A stretch of 6,540 nucleotides of DNA from positions 1 to 6,540 of the forward strand of contig CAYRBR010000081.1 in assembly GCA_964422555.1 (NCBI GenBank). The letters run 5' to 3'. Positions 1 through 6,336 of the stretch are shown here, in pieces. The stretch's first letter is position 1. The number at the start of each line of letters is the position of its first letter. A program made the translations under genes and the position numbers. The DNA comes from JAGLCW01 sp964422555. Lineage in GTDB: Bacteria; Caldisericota; Caldisericia; UBA6126. The notes below the pieces were generated by a model that was given only the letters and a program-made list of their open reading frames with translations, searched no databases and was not told where the DNA came from.

Positions 1-6
1 GTTTTT

Positions 7-34
7 TTGCTTTCACTTATCATTTCTCTATTAT
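7..34 (+). promoter_or_regulatory. weak candidate promoter for the lipoprotein gene
   Basis: TTGCTT (7-12) is followed after 16 bp by TATTAT (29-34). An overlapping TATAGT lies at 32-37. Each hexamer deviates from the sigma-70/sigma-A consensus, and the AT-rich background makes chance matches common. If real, transcription would start near 41 and leave a leader of about 70 nt before the ATG at 114. A promoter outside the window is equally possible. Confidence 0.3.
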
Positions 35-113
35 AGTAGCAGTAATTACATTTTAAAAAGTGTAGTGGAATGAATTTTAGTTGTAGAGTTAATTGGCAAA
101 AAGGTGGTAGTAA

Positions 114-2168
114 ATGAAAACAAATGTTCTGTTTAGATTAGCAATAGTCCATATCTGTATATTTCTTTTTTGTTTCCCTTTGGTATCATGTGGTAACAAA
201 TCGAACGATGCGAAACAAAACCAATCTGAAACGGTTGTTACGGAAACAGAAAAAGCATCGGAAACCAAAGAAGTGAAACAAAACCAATCCAAGGAAGAGT
301 CTTTACTTCAAAAGGAACAGGAGGAAGATGCAACCAAGAAATTAATCTGCACGAACACACTATACCAGGAACCCTATCTTATATTCCAAGCTGGATTATC
401 TTCAAAACCATCCGATTTTTATCTTACTGCTTATAACACTTCAACTGGAACTATCGTGCCTTTAAATAAAGGATTTCATAGGCAGTATTTTATACGAAAT
501 AAAGAATTGTATTTCAGTCAACATGGGAACTATTACAAATGTTCACTGGAAGAACTAAATGATATTACAACAATAGAGGAAGAAGAATTTGACAGCAAGT
601 TGTTTAACGATACCGAAAGACTGGCTTATGCAGAAAATGTATCATCGCTTCCCGACGATTTTAAGAAGCTTGATTATTTATACATTAACCAATTATTGAC
701 AGGGTTCTTCACAGATGCCAATCAGGAGGAAACTTTATTTTTGACTGGAGATGAACAACTTTCTTCTGTAGGAATTATTCAAAAAGTGGGGGAATGGTAT
801 GTACCCTCAATTAGAGGTGAGTTTGATTTCCCAGAAAAAGAAGTGTATCCGCTATGGCAGTCTATGGTTATCGACATCGACAACGATGGATTAGATGAAG
901 TGGTAATTATTGGACACGATTATGATTACCACACCAATCCAACGATGGTTTTTGTTTGGGATTATAATGTGAATAATAAATCTATAGAACACTATGTAGT
1001 TGGGAATTTAACAAAAGTAAGTGACCCGGAACTGATTGAGAAAAACCGAGAAGTGTACCTGCAGTATTCCTTCGCTGGTGAAGAATATAAGCTGAAGATT
1101 GATCGGCATCCAAAGGCAGAAGATTTGTATTCTCTTGTGAAGACAGAAGAACCTCTGACACCTGTAATATTTTCTCACAAGCCAGCTGCCTATTTTCCAT
1201 CATTTTCCATCCTCGAAAATTTCGATCATAGCCCTGCGCTATCTTTGTTGTCAACCGAACCAGTCGAACAATTTTCATGTGTAACACTTCCACCAAAGCT
1301 ATTCATTCTTCCAGACAGTTCTTCTGAAGAGGAAAAGCAGTTTATACGCAAACAAAATCAGTACCTTGCAGAATTCATATCGAAACTAAATAAAGGAATC
1401 GATCCTTTTAAACAAACCCCCAAAAATCCCCACCCCGGAATGCGAGATTTAACGCAAATGGAAACAATATGCAAGCACTCTTCTCTAACATTTGTCGATT
1501 ATATACAATACAAAATAAACAAAGTGGAAAGTATTTTTCCCATTACTGCTAACAATAATGAATACGTAGTAATAACAGCACAAGGTGGATGGGACACTTA
1601 CGTTTTTCTTTTTAATCCTTTTTTTGAACTGCTAGATATATACTGGGAACAGGGCAGTTGTTCAGAAGGAAGTATCAATACAATCGCTAGCTTAGAAAAA
1701 CCATCTTATTTCTGGATTAGTACGTATGCTTATAGAGGTCCTTATCTACTTCGGTATTTTAAAGTAGAAAATGAAAAGCTGGTAGATTACGAGTGGTATT
1801 GCACTCCGGGAATGGTGCGGAAAAATGGAAAAGTGTATTTTGAATATAGTGATGGATATATGTACAAAGAGACCAAAGGTTGTGATTCGGGTATGTATGC
1901 ATCCGAATATGTAGATCCATTTACTCATGAAACATGCAACAAAGAGTTTCTTCCTGAAATGGTAGAACAATACGATTCAACGTATGTGTATTATTTTTGT
2001 CTCCGACACAAAAAAGAGATTTTTGATGGAAGCAAAATTGTGGGAGAATTGAATAACGACATTCCCGATAAAGACGCAAAACTACCCGATGGAAGAAACA
2101 AGTACAAAGAGTTAAGTTGGTTTCTCGGATCCTTCGAGCAATTCGAAATAGAGATTATGAGTTACTAA
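114..2168 (+). CDS. large exported lipoprotein, function unknown, with one acidic Ca-loop-like motif
   Basis: I do not recognise this 684-residue protein as a named family. It has a lipoprotein signal peptide: positively charged residues (K2, R8), a hydrophobic core at about 9-24, and the lipobox LVSC with Cys26 as the expected lipidation site. It should therefore be anchored to the outer face of a membrane. Residues about 28-76 form a low-complexity Glu/Lys/Gln/Thr spacer in which KQNQS occurs twice. The corresponding DNA repeats 15 bases exactly at 212-226 and 275-289. The rest looks globular and beta-rich. DIDNDGLDE at 254-262 matches the D-x-D-x-D-G-x-x-D calcium-loop pattern of FG-GAP/VCBS and EF-hand-like proteins, but it occurs only once. 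Aromatic-rich beta segments and several cysteines follow after about residue 480. The ATG at 114 has AAGGTGG (101-107) six bases upstream. The gene converges on the ATPase gene. Lipoprotein assignment is firm; any sensory or binding role would be guesswork. Confidence 0.9.
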   Translation: MKTNVLFRLAIVHICIFLFCFPLVSCGNKSNDAKQNQSETVVTETEKASETKEVKQNQSKEESLLQKEQEEDATKKLICTNTLYQEPYLIFQAGLSSKPSDFYLTAYNTSTGTIVPLNKGFHRQYFIRNKELYFSQHGNYYKCSLEELNDITTIEEEEFDSKLFNDTERLAYAENVSSLPDDFKKLDYLYINQLLTGFFTDANQEETLFLTGDEQLSSVGIIQKVGEWYVPSIRGEFDFPEKEVYPLWQSMVIDIDNDGLDEVVIIGHDYDYHTNPTMVFVWDYNVNNKSIEHYVVGNLTKVSDPELIEKNREVYLQYSFAGEEYKLKIDRHPKAEDLYSLVKTEEPLTPVIFSHKPAAYFPSFSILENFDHSPALSLLSTEPVEQFSCVTLPPKLFILPDSSSEEEKQFIRKQNQYLAEFISKLNKGIDPFKQTPKNPHPGMRDLTQMETICKHSSLTFVDYIQYKINKVESIFPITANNNEYVVITAQGGWDTYVFLFNPFFELLDIYWEQGSCSEGSINTIASLEKPSYFWISTYAYRGPYLLRYFKVENEKLVDYEWYCTPGMVRKNGKVYFEYSDGYMYKETKGCDSGMYASEYVDPFTHETCNKEFLPEMVEQYDSTYVYYFCLRHKKEIFDGSKIVGELNNDIPDKDAKLPDGRNKYKELSWFLGSFEQFEIEIMSY

Positions 2169-2169
2169 T

Positions 2170-2200
2170 CTACTCGTAAGTAGGCTACTTATAAGTAGGC
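2170..2200. repeat. tandem 15-bp dyad repeat in the convergent gap, possible weak terminator
   Basis: Two head-to-tail 15-bp units, TACTCGTAAGTAGGC (2171-2185) and TACTTATAAGTAGGC (2186-2200), differ at two central positions. Each can form a hairpin with CTACT/AGTAG arms and a 4-nt loop (2170-2183 and 2185-2198). The second is a perfect 14-bp palindrome. The two differences fall exactly in the loop, so pairing is kept. On the + strand the dyad is followed by A7 and only later by TTTTCTT (2211-2217), so it is not a textbook intrinsic terminator in either direction. Its position between two converging stop codons, 47 bp apart, still makes a bidirectional termination role the simplest guess. Confidence 0.55.
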
Positions 2201-2215
2201 AAAAAAATAATTTTC

Positions 2216-3334
2216 TTACACTAGTGTAGATAAGAATACTTCTGCTGGAGCTATTCGAATACCTTCTTTGGTGGTACTGTTCTTGTTACCTTCTAATGCA
2301 ACCTGCCATGCTTTGCAGGAAGGGAACTTTCGAAAGAAATATAGTAGGGGCTCTGATGGTTTCTTGTCTTGTACCTTGCATTCAATGCACATAATGGGTT
2401 CTTTATCTTCTGTAATAACAAAGTCGACTTCTCGACCATCAATATCTCGAAAATACTGCAAAGTCATGTCTTTTCCTAAAACATCCTGATTCCAAAATAC
2501 CCACTTTAACAAATGTACGGCAACCATGTTCTCAAATTTAGCTCCTTTATCTTTTACGACTGTCCAATCAAAGTGATAATGTTTTTGTTCTTTTTTCACT
2601 GCCCTTAGTAAGTTCTTGTTAAATGGGGGAACTAAGAAAATGGCATACAACCGCTCCATTATTTCTAGCCAATTGCTTACAGCTTTGTGGCTTACATTCA
2701 AATCTTCTCGAAGTGAATTAATTGATAAAGGGGAACCTACTAAATCGGGCAAACGAAGCATCATAAGCTCAATTTTCTGTAAAGAAGTTGTTTGTTCTAA
2801 ACTAACAATATCTTCCTGAATAAGTCTTTCTCTGTATTCTCTGGACCATCGCCTGGCTTGTACCTCAGATCCACTGAAATAGGGTTCCGGGAAACCACCC
2901 AGGGTAAGCAAACGAGAGATATTTTCTTTCGTGGTGATTTTTAATTCTGCTACCGATAAAGGTAACAATCGAAGGTAGTGGTATCTACCTTGCAGTGAAT
3001 CACCACCATGTCGATAGTAATCTAATCGCGCACTTCCGGTTACCAAAATTCTCTTTTGAGTTCCGTATAGATCGTAAATGCCTTTTAGGTATTGTCGCCA
3101 ATCTTTGTATTTGTGCAGTTCATCCAAGACAATCATACTGGCTTCAGGAATTTCCTGCTGAAAAATCTGTTCTCGATGCTTACTTACGTCCCAGTTTAGG
3201 TAAATACCATTTGTTTCCGTATCTAGTATCATTTTTGCCAATGTAGTTTTTCCTACTTGTCTGGGTCCACCCAGAAATACCATCTTTCTGTTTACATCTT
3301 GTTTAATCTGTTCAAATAAGTATCTCCGATACAT
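2216..3334 (-). CDS. AAA_14/DUF4143-type ATPase with PD-(D/E)XK-like C-terminus
   Basis: This 372-residue protein has the full layout of the widespread AAA_14 plus DUF4143 ATPases, at a typical length. Walker A is GGPRQVGKTT at 22-31. Walker B is MIVLDE at 67-72. A sensor-1-like ILVTGSARLD lies at 96-105, with the family's GR motif (GRYHYLRLLPLS) at 116-127. A winged-helix-like segment sits at about 201-235. Near the C-terminus, EVDF (302-305, Asp304) and IECK (317-320, Glu318 and Lys320) form the spaced D...E-x-K pattern of PD-(D/E)XK nuclease folds, commonly seen in this family. The cellular role of these proteins is poorly known; they are usually described as mobile or accessory DNA-associated ATPases. 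All key motifs are intact, so the gene is probably functional. The ATG at 3332-3334 has AAGGAG (3340-3345) five bases upstream. It has its own strong promoter and is probably transcribed alone. Confidence 0.92.
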   Translation of the reverse strand: MYRRYLFEQIKQDVNRKMVFLGGPRQVGKTTLAKMILDTETNGIYLNWDVSKHREQIFQQEIPEASMIVLDELHKYKDWRQYLKGIYDLYGTQKRILVTGSARLDYYRHGGDSLQGRYHYLRLLPLSVAELKITTKENISRLLTLGGFPEPYFSGSEVQARRWSREYRERLIQEDIVSLEQTTSLQKIELMMLRLPDLVGSPLSINSLREDLNVSHKAVSNWLEIMERLYAIFLVPPFNKNLLRAVKKEQKHYHFDWTVVKDKGAKFENMVAVHLLKWVFWNQDVLGKDMTLQYFRDIDGREVDFVITEDKEPIMCIECKVQDKKPSEPLLYFFRKFPSCKAWQVALEGNKNSTTKEGIRIAPAEVFLSTLV

Positions 3335-3360
3335 TGTAGCTCCTTAGAATTATGTACTGC

Positions 3361-3389
3361 ATTATACGAGTAATTTTGCCAGCAGTCAA
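3361..3389 (-). promoter_or_regulatory. strong housekeeping-type promoter for the DUF4143 ATPase
   Basis: Read on the minus strand, TTGACT (3384-3389) is separated by exactly 17 bp from a perfect TATAAT (3361-3366). The -35 matches 5 of 6 consensus bases and the -10 matches 6 of 6. The expected start point is near 3354, giving a short leader of about 20 nt that contains the AAGGAG Shine-Dalgarno site. A palindrome lies directly upstream of the -35 box. Confidence 0.78.
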
Positions 3390-3410
3390 AAAAACTCGCG
3401 AGTTAATTTG
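3387..3410. promoter_or_regulatory. palindromic candidate operator upstream of the ATPase promoter
   Basis: AACTCGCGAGTT (3393-3404) is a perfect 12-bp palindrome. It extends to an imperfect 24-bp dyad (3387-3410) in which 10 of 12 base pairs are symmetric, with outer arms CAAA/TTTG. It starts within the -35 hexamer and lies just upstream of it, where a dimeric regulator could repress or activate. The GC-rich core CTCGCGAG stands out in an AT-rich spacer. The regulator is unknown. Confidence 0.45.
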
Positions 3411-3493
3411 CTTTCAATCGAAAATCCTCTGGAGATATACATGTAGTTTCAGAGATAAACTGGGGGTAGTTCGAAGGCATGTCTATTCACAAC

Positions 3494-3528
3494 AGTAAGG
3501 TGAAAAGTAAGGTGAAAAGAGGGTGAAA
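3494..3528. repeat. 12-bp tandem repeat giving a G-free, C-rich transcript
   Basis: AGTAAGGTGAAA occurs twice in tandem (3494-3505, 3506-3517), followed by an 11-bp variant AGAGGGTGAAA (3518-3528) and a GGTGGGGG tract (3529-3536). The + strand contains no C between 3494 and 3543. The minus-strand transcript of the gene ending at 3551 would therefore run into about 50 nt without G and with regularly spaced CACC groups just after its stop codon. That composition resembles a Rho-loading (rut) site. No convincing intrinsic terminator hairpin is visible behind this gene. Confidence 0.5.
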
Positions 3529-3550
3529 GGTGGGGGTTAAAAACTGAAGT

Positions 3551-6064
3551 TTAGAATAGGTAATAGTGTTGTACAAGCTGACCCTCTTCTGTAATCTCGT
3601 ACAGTAGTAAATTGGGGGCTTTTGGATTGTGCTTTATGTCAAGGAGTCTGGTATTATCTGTTCCTGTTACCTCTTCTACTGATAGTAAAAGATTTCCATT
3701 TTGTAGAGAAGAAACATTGCATGTTGGTGATTCAGAAAATTGGTGTAGAGGATACCCATTAAACCCTATGTAGGTGGAAGTTATTACATCTCCTGTAAAA
3801 GAAAAACTGGTTAAAAATCCATTTGTTAAAGGACTGTAATTTAAGCAGTTTTCCCTTCTTTTAGAAATCAGTTTCTGTTGGAAGGCACTTTTTAGGGGAA
3901 AGTTGGTGGAAGCTGTAGATCCTGTTACAAACAATCGATTCTGTGTAGCGAGGCAAGACTGACCCTTGGTAGAGTTCGTACCACCTAGGTAGGTAGACCA
4001 TACCAAGTTCCCGGACAAGGTAAAACAAGAAACAAAGGCATCTCTGTCTCCTTTTCGGTGATCTTGAAACGCATTTTTAACAGGAAAATTGAGAGAGGAA
4101 GTCCAACCCGTAATAAATAGAAGATTTTCGCTAAGGGTCAAGGATGTTGCTTGAGACATACCCTCACCTCCTAAATACGTAGACCACACCAGTTCTCCCT
4201 CTAAGGTGAAACAAGAAACAAAAGTATTGTAGTCGCCAATTAGTGTATTCTGAAACGCATTTTTGACAGGGAACTCTGATGAAATAGTGTGCCCTGTTAT
4301 ATAAACTCGATCTTCAAGAATTCTTGCTGAAGAAATGCTAGAGTCGTTTGTATTTTGAATTAGCGAATCCCACAACTTGTTTCCTTCTAAGTCAAAACAA
4401 GCAATAAAAAAAGCAGAACGATATATCTCATTTATTTGAAAGTTGTTTTCTGCAGGAAAATCAGGAGAAGAAGTTTCCCCTACGATGTATATACAGTTGT
4501 TGTGAATGATAATGTTATTGCCGTATGTAGTATTATCACCCCCGAGAGTACGTTCCCATTCAGTTTCGTTATTTTTGTTGAAACTTGTTAATTTTACAAT
4601 GGAATATTCACTTAACACATTCGTCCTTTTATCTGTTCTTTTCAGTGTTACATCACTTAGAGTAAGGGTGCTGTTCTGAACAGACACAACATCAACCACA
4701 TGATTGTGTAATCTTGGATCTCCGATAATTCGAACAACCTCAGCCAGGTTTTTTTTCTCATTTAAAGAACATGGCACAAAAGAAGCGAATGAGTTTTCTT
4801 TTATGTTTCGATTGTATATATTTAAGGTATCTTCTTGCAAAGTTCCCAGAACAACCAATTCTTCTTGAATAGGTTTCATGCTTGCATAGAAATAATACTG
4901 CTTTGAGGTGGGAACAAAAACCAGTGAAACAAGAATGACCAAAGCAATAACAGAAATCCAAAACCACACGAAAGTTTTTTTCTTTTTACTACTGCTTTCC
5001 TTTTTAGTTTTTTTCAAAGATGTTACATTAAATTCAGGTGCATTTGCCTCAATCGAGTCTTGGATTTTGGTCTTTCCTTCTTCCGATTGATGAAAGAAAT
5101 AAACAGTAGATAACGTTTCCACAAAGAAAAAGAAAGTAGTTAACAGACCCAGAAGAACAATAAAACCAATCTGAATAAGTATGGGTATTACCCCTTGTAA
5201 CTGAAAAGGGTAAGGAACTCGGAAACCATATGGAAATTGAACAAGAGGTGAAAAGAAGGGGGCAATGGCAAAGCCATAGATAAAATAGGTGAAGCCATAA
5301 ACAACATGAAAATACCCATTAATGGACGCTAACTCTTCCAGGTAGAAATAAGAACCCAATCCCTGCACATTTACCATCCAGAAACCAAGCAGAATTAACA
5401 GGGCTAGGTAGATAAAACTAAGAATTACTTTCCACAGTAGGATTGATTTCCAATGAGAACACAATGTAGATTTCGAAGAGTATTTGGAATATGTTTCATT
5501 ACCTGATGCAGCTGCGATTACTTTGCAGTCAGTGTAGAAATGGGTTAAATATCCTCTAATAACAGGAATTAAGCAGTAGACGTATAAAACGGTTAATACA
5601 ATCCAGATGATCCATTCAATGCGTACAGCAACAAACAGAACGAGTGCTACCACAGGTAGAAAGCATACCAGTAACGAAGTAATCCTTTGAGAAGAGAAGC
5701 GTAAAAGAGATATAGATTCAATAGCATGTCTGTGTTTGGCTATATCAGAATACGATTTGTATTTTCCAGGATATAAATAGGCAAAGCCCTGGAATAAAAC
5801 TCGGGAGCGAATGGCAGGGTAAAGCCATTTAAAAATAATAACGTATATAGTCCACAAAAGTACTACACTGGCTAGAATAAATAGGAGAACAAAGTAAAAG
5901 CCACCGTGAGGGTCAAGTTGAACCGAAAAAGAAGAGCGGAAAATATGCGCCATCAGAGCACACAAAAACAACATAATTATACTTCCCAAGAAAGCAGGCA
6001 CCAGAAGTTTACAAAAGCTCTTTTTTAGCACCTTCAATGAAAAAACAAATGCCCTAATCCACAT
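3551..6064 (-). CDS. polytopic membrane protein with extracytoplasmic SBBP-repeat beta-propeller
   Basis: The protein has 837 residues from the ATG at 6062-6064. Residues about 20-325 are a polytopic domain with clear membrane segments near 20-42, 56-80, 129-147, 150-170, 208-230 and 298-324. The aromatic stretch near 250-273 is less clear. A lysine-rich linker (about 349-364, including KKTKKESSSKKKK) precedes a further membrane segment at about 365-384. Cationic loops (after the second and fourth segments, and the linker) suggest these lie inside, placing the C-terminal part outside the membrane. That part contains four SBBP-type repeats starting at Trp503, 565, 627 and 689, each with the pattern W-x-x-x-L-G-G ... 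TG-x-T-x-S-x-x-FP-x-x-x-x-FQ. Degenerate blade-like sequence lies before and after them. SBBP repeats form beta-propellers of mostly unknown function. The N-terminal domain resembles integral membrane domains of the GPDPase-membrane/DUF975 type only in general layout. Function unknown, perhaps envelope-associated binding. Confidence 0.88.
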   Translation of the reverse strand: MWIRAFVFSLKVLKKSFCKLLVPAFLGSIIMLFLCALMAHIFRSSFSVQLDPHGGFYFVLLFILASVVLLWTIYVIIFKWLYPAIRSRVLFQGFAYLYPGKYKSYSDIAKHRHAIESISLLRFSSQRITSLLVCFLPVVALVLFVAVRIEWIIWIVLTVLYVYCLIPVIRGYLTHFYTDCKVIAAASGNETYSKYSSKSTLCSHWKSILLWKVILSFIYLALLILLGFWMVNVQGLGSYFYLEELASINGYFHVVYGFTYFIYGFAIAPFFSPLVQFPYGFRVPYPFQLQGVIPILIQIGFIVLLGLLTTFFFFVETLSTVYFFHQSEEGKTKIQDSIEANAPEFNVTSLKKTKKESSSKKKKTFVWFWISVIALVILVSLVFVPTSKQYYFYASMKPIQEELVVLGTLQEDTLNIYNRNIKENSFASFVPCSLNEKKNLAEVVRIIGDPRLHNHVVDVVSVQNSTLTLSDVTLKRTDKRTNVLSEYSIVKLTSFNKNNETEWERTLGGDNTTYGNNIIIHNNCIYIVGETSSPDFPAENNFQINEIYRSAFFIACFDLEGNKLWDSLIQNTNDSSISSARILEDRVYITGHTISSEFPVKNAFQNTLIGDYNTFVSCFTLEGELVWSTYLGGEGMSQATSLTLSENLLFITGWTSSLNFPVKNAFQDHRKGDRDAFVSCFTLSGNLVWSTYLGGTNSTKGQSCLATQNRLFVTGSTASTNFPLKSAFQQKLISKRRENCLNYSPLTNGFLTSFSFTGDVITSTYIGFNGYPLHQFSESPTCNVSSLQNGNLLLSVEEVTGTDNTRLLDIKHNPKAPNLLLYEITEEGQLVQHYYLF
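3782..4558 (-). repeat. four SBBP repeat units, 186-bp period
   Basis: The units span 4373-4558, 4187-4372, 4001-4186 and 3782-4000 in coding order. The first three are exactly 62 codons (186 bp). The fourth carries an insertion of about 11 codons after its SAFQ motif, a basic stretch containing KRREN. Units 2 and 3 share exact DNA blocks, for example TGAAACGCATTTTT at 4251-4264 and 4065-4078, 186 bp apart, as well as AAACAAGAAACAAA. This points to internal duplication with later divergence. Unit 1 and the second unit's LIQNTND loop have drifted furthest from the WSTYLGG form seen in units 3 and 4. Confidence 0.8.
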
Positions 6065-6070
6065 ATTCAC

Positions 6071-6076
6071 CCTCCT
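6071..6076 (-). promoter_or_regulatory. Shine-Dalgarno site that fixes the SBBP protein start at 6064
   Basis: On the minus strand AGGAGG (6071-6076) directly abuts a GTG codon (6068-6070), leaving no spacer. The in-frame ATG two codons later (6062-6064) has a 6-nt spacer (GTGAAT), which is near optimal. The GTG is better read as part of the extended Shine-Dalgarno sequence AGGAGGGTGA than as the start codon, so the protein should begin MWIRAF. Confidence 0.8.
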
Positions 6077-6146
6077 ATAAAAACTTAGAACGTCTTAAGT
6101 GAACTCTAAAATCTTTCCTTTTTCTTTTTTTAGAAAGTGTATGTTT

Positions 6147-6152
6147 ATTATA
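6147..6152 (-). promoter_or_regulatory. candidate -10 box for the SBBP membrane protein
   Basis: A perfect TATAAT is read on the minus strand at 6147-6152. The -35 region is poor: GTGAAA (6169-6174) at 16 bp is the best match I see. A start near 6140 would give a leader of about 75 nt rich in A and G. The call rests mainly on the -10 element and its distance from the gene. Confidence 0.4.
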
Positions 6153-6205
6153 CTTGAATCATCTTGATTTTCACTGTTCCTAAAAGCCAGATCCTGATAA
6201 TTCTA

Positions 6206-6234
6206 TTAACTGACGCCATAGAGTAATATATAAT
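6206..6234 (+). promoter_or_regulatory. candidate promoter for the rightward partial gene
   Basis: TTAACT (6206-6211, 4 of 6 consensus) is followed after exactly 17 bp by a perfect TATAAT (6229-6234). Transcription would begin near 6241, giving a leader of about 95 nt before the ATG at 6337. It lies back-to-back with the candidate leftward -10 at 6147-6152, so the two divergent genes would have separate, closely spaced promoters. Confidence 0.55.
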
Positions 6235-6239
6235 GAAGG

Positions 6240-6292
6240 TGAAAGTTGCTTTCAAAAAGTAACAAGTAATAATATATAGTGAATACTTTTTG
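6240..6292 (+). promoter_or_regulatory. two overlapping, mutually exclusive leader stem-loops
   Basis: TGAAAG-TTG-CTTTCA (6240-6254) can form a 6-bp hairpin right at the predicted transcript 5' end. CAAAAAGTA (6253-6261) pairs perfectly with TACTTTTTG (6284-6292), a 9-bp stem closing a 22-nt AT-rich loop. The two structures share bases 6253-6254 and so compete slightly. The second stem ends before the Shine-Dalgarno GGAG at 6328-6331 and does not hide it. No known riboswitch class is recognised. Confidence 0.35.
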
Positions 6293-6336
6293 TGGCTTAC
6301 GTAATTGGATTTTGGTTCAGGAAGGGTGGAGAAGCG

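Noticed and set aside
1..10. T7 run at the window edge as the tail of an upstream terminator
   Set aside because: The stem that would precede it is outside the window, so it cannot be assessed.
70..117. A 15-codon frame (MNFSCRVNWQKGGSK) whose TGA stop overlaps the lipoprotein ATG as ATGA
   Set aside because: The overlap suggests translational coupling, but no good Shine-Dalgarno site precedes it and such short frames are common by chance.
982..1296. Open antisense frame of about 104 codons within the lipoprotein gene
   Set aside because: It lies wholly inside a convincing gene, shows no recognisable domain and has no matching promoter or ribosome site that I can see.
2995..3246. Open frames on the + strand opposite the ATPase gene (also 2268-2489 and 2616-2819)
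   Set aside because: They mirror an intact, motif-rich gene on the other strand and carry no protein-like features of their own.
2216..3334. ATPase and neighbours as a defence or toxin-antitoxin system
   Set aside because: The ATPase has its own promoter, and its neighbours are envelope proteins without nuclease, toxin or antitoxin motifs. DUF4143 ATPases are widespread outside such systems.
3421..3448. CTCTG...CAGAG inverted repeat as a terminator hairpin for the SBBP gene
   Set aside because: Arms are only five bases with a loop of about 18 and no following T-tract on the minus strand.
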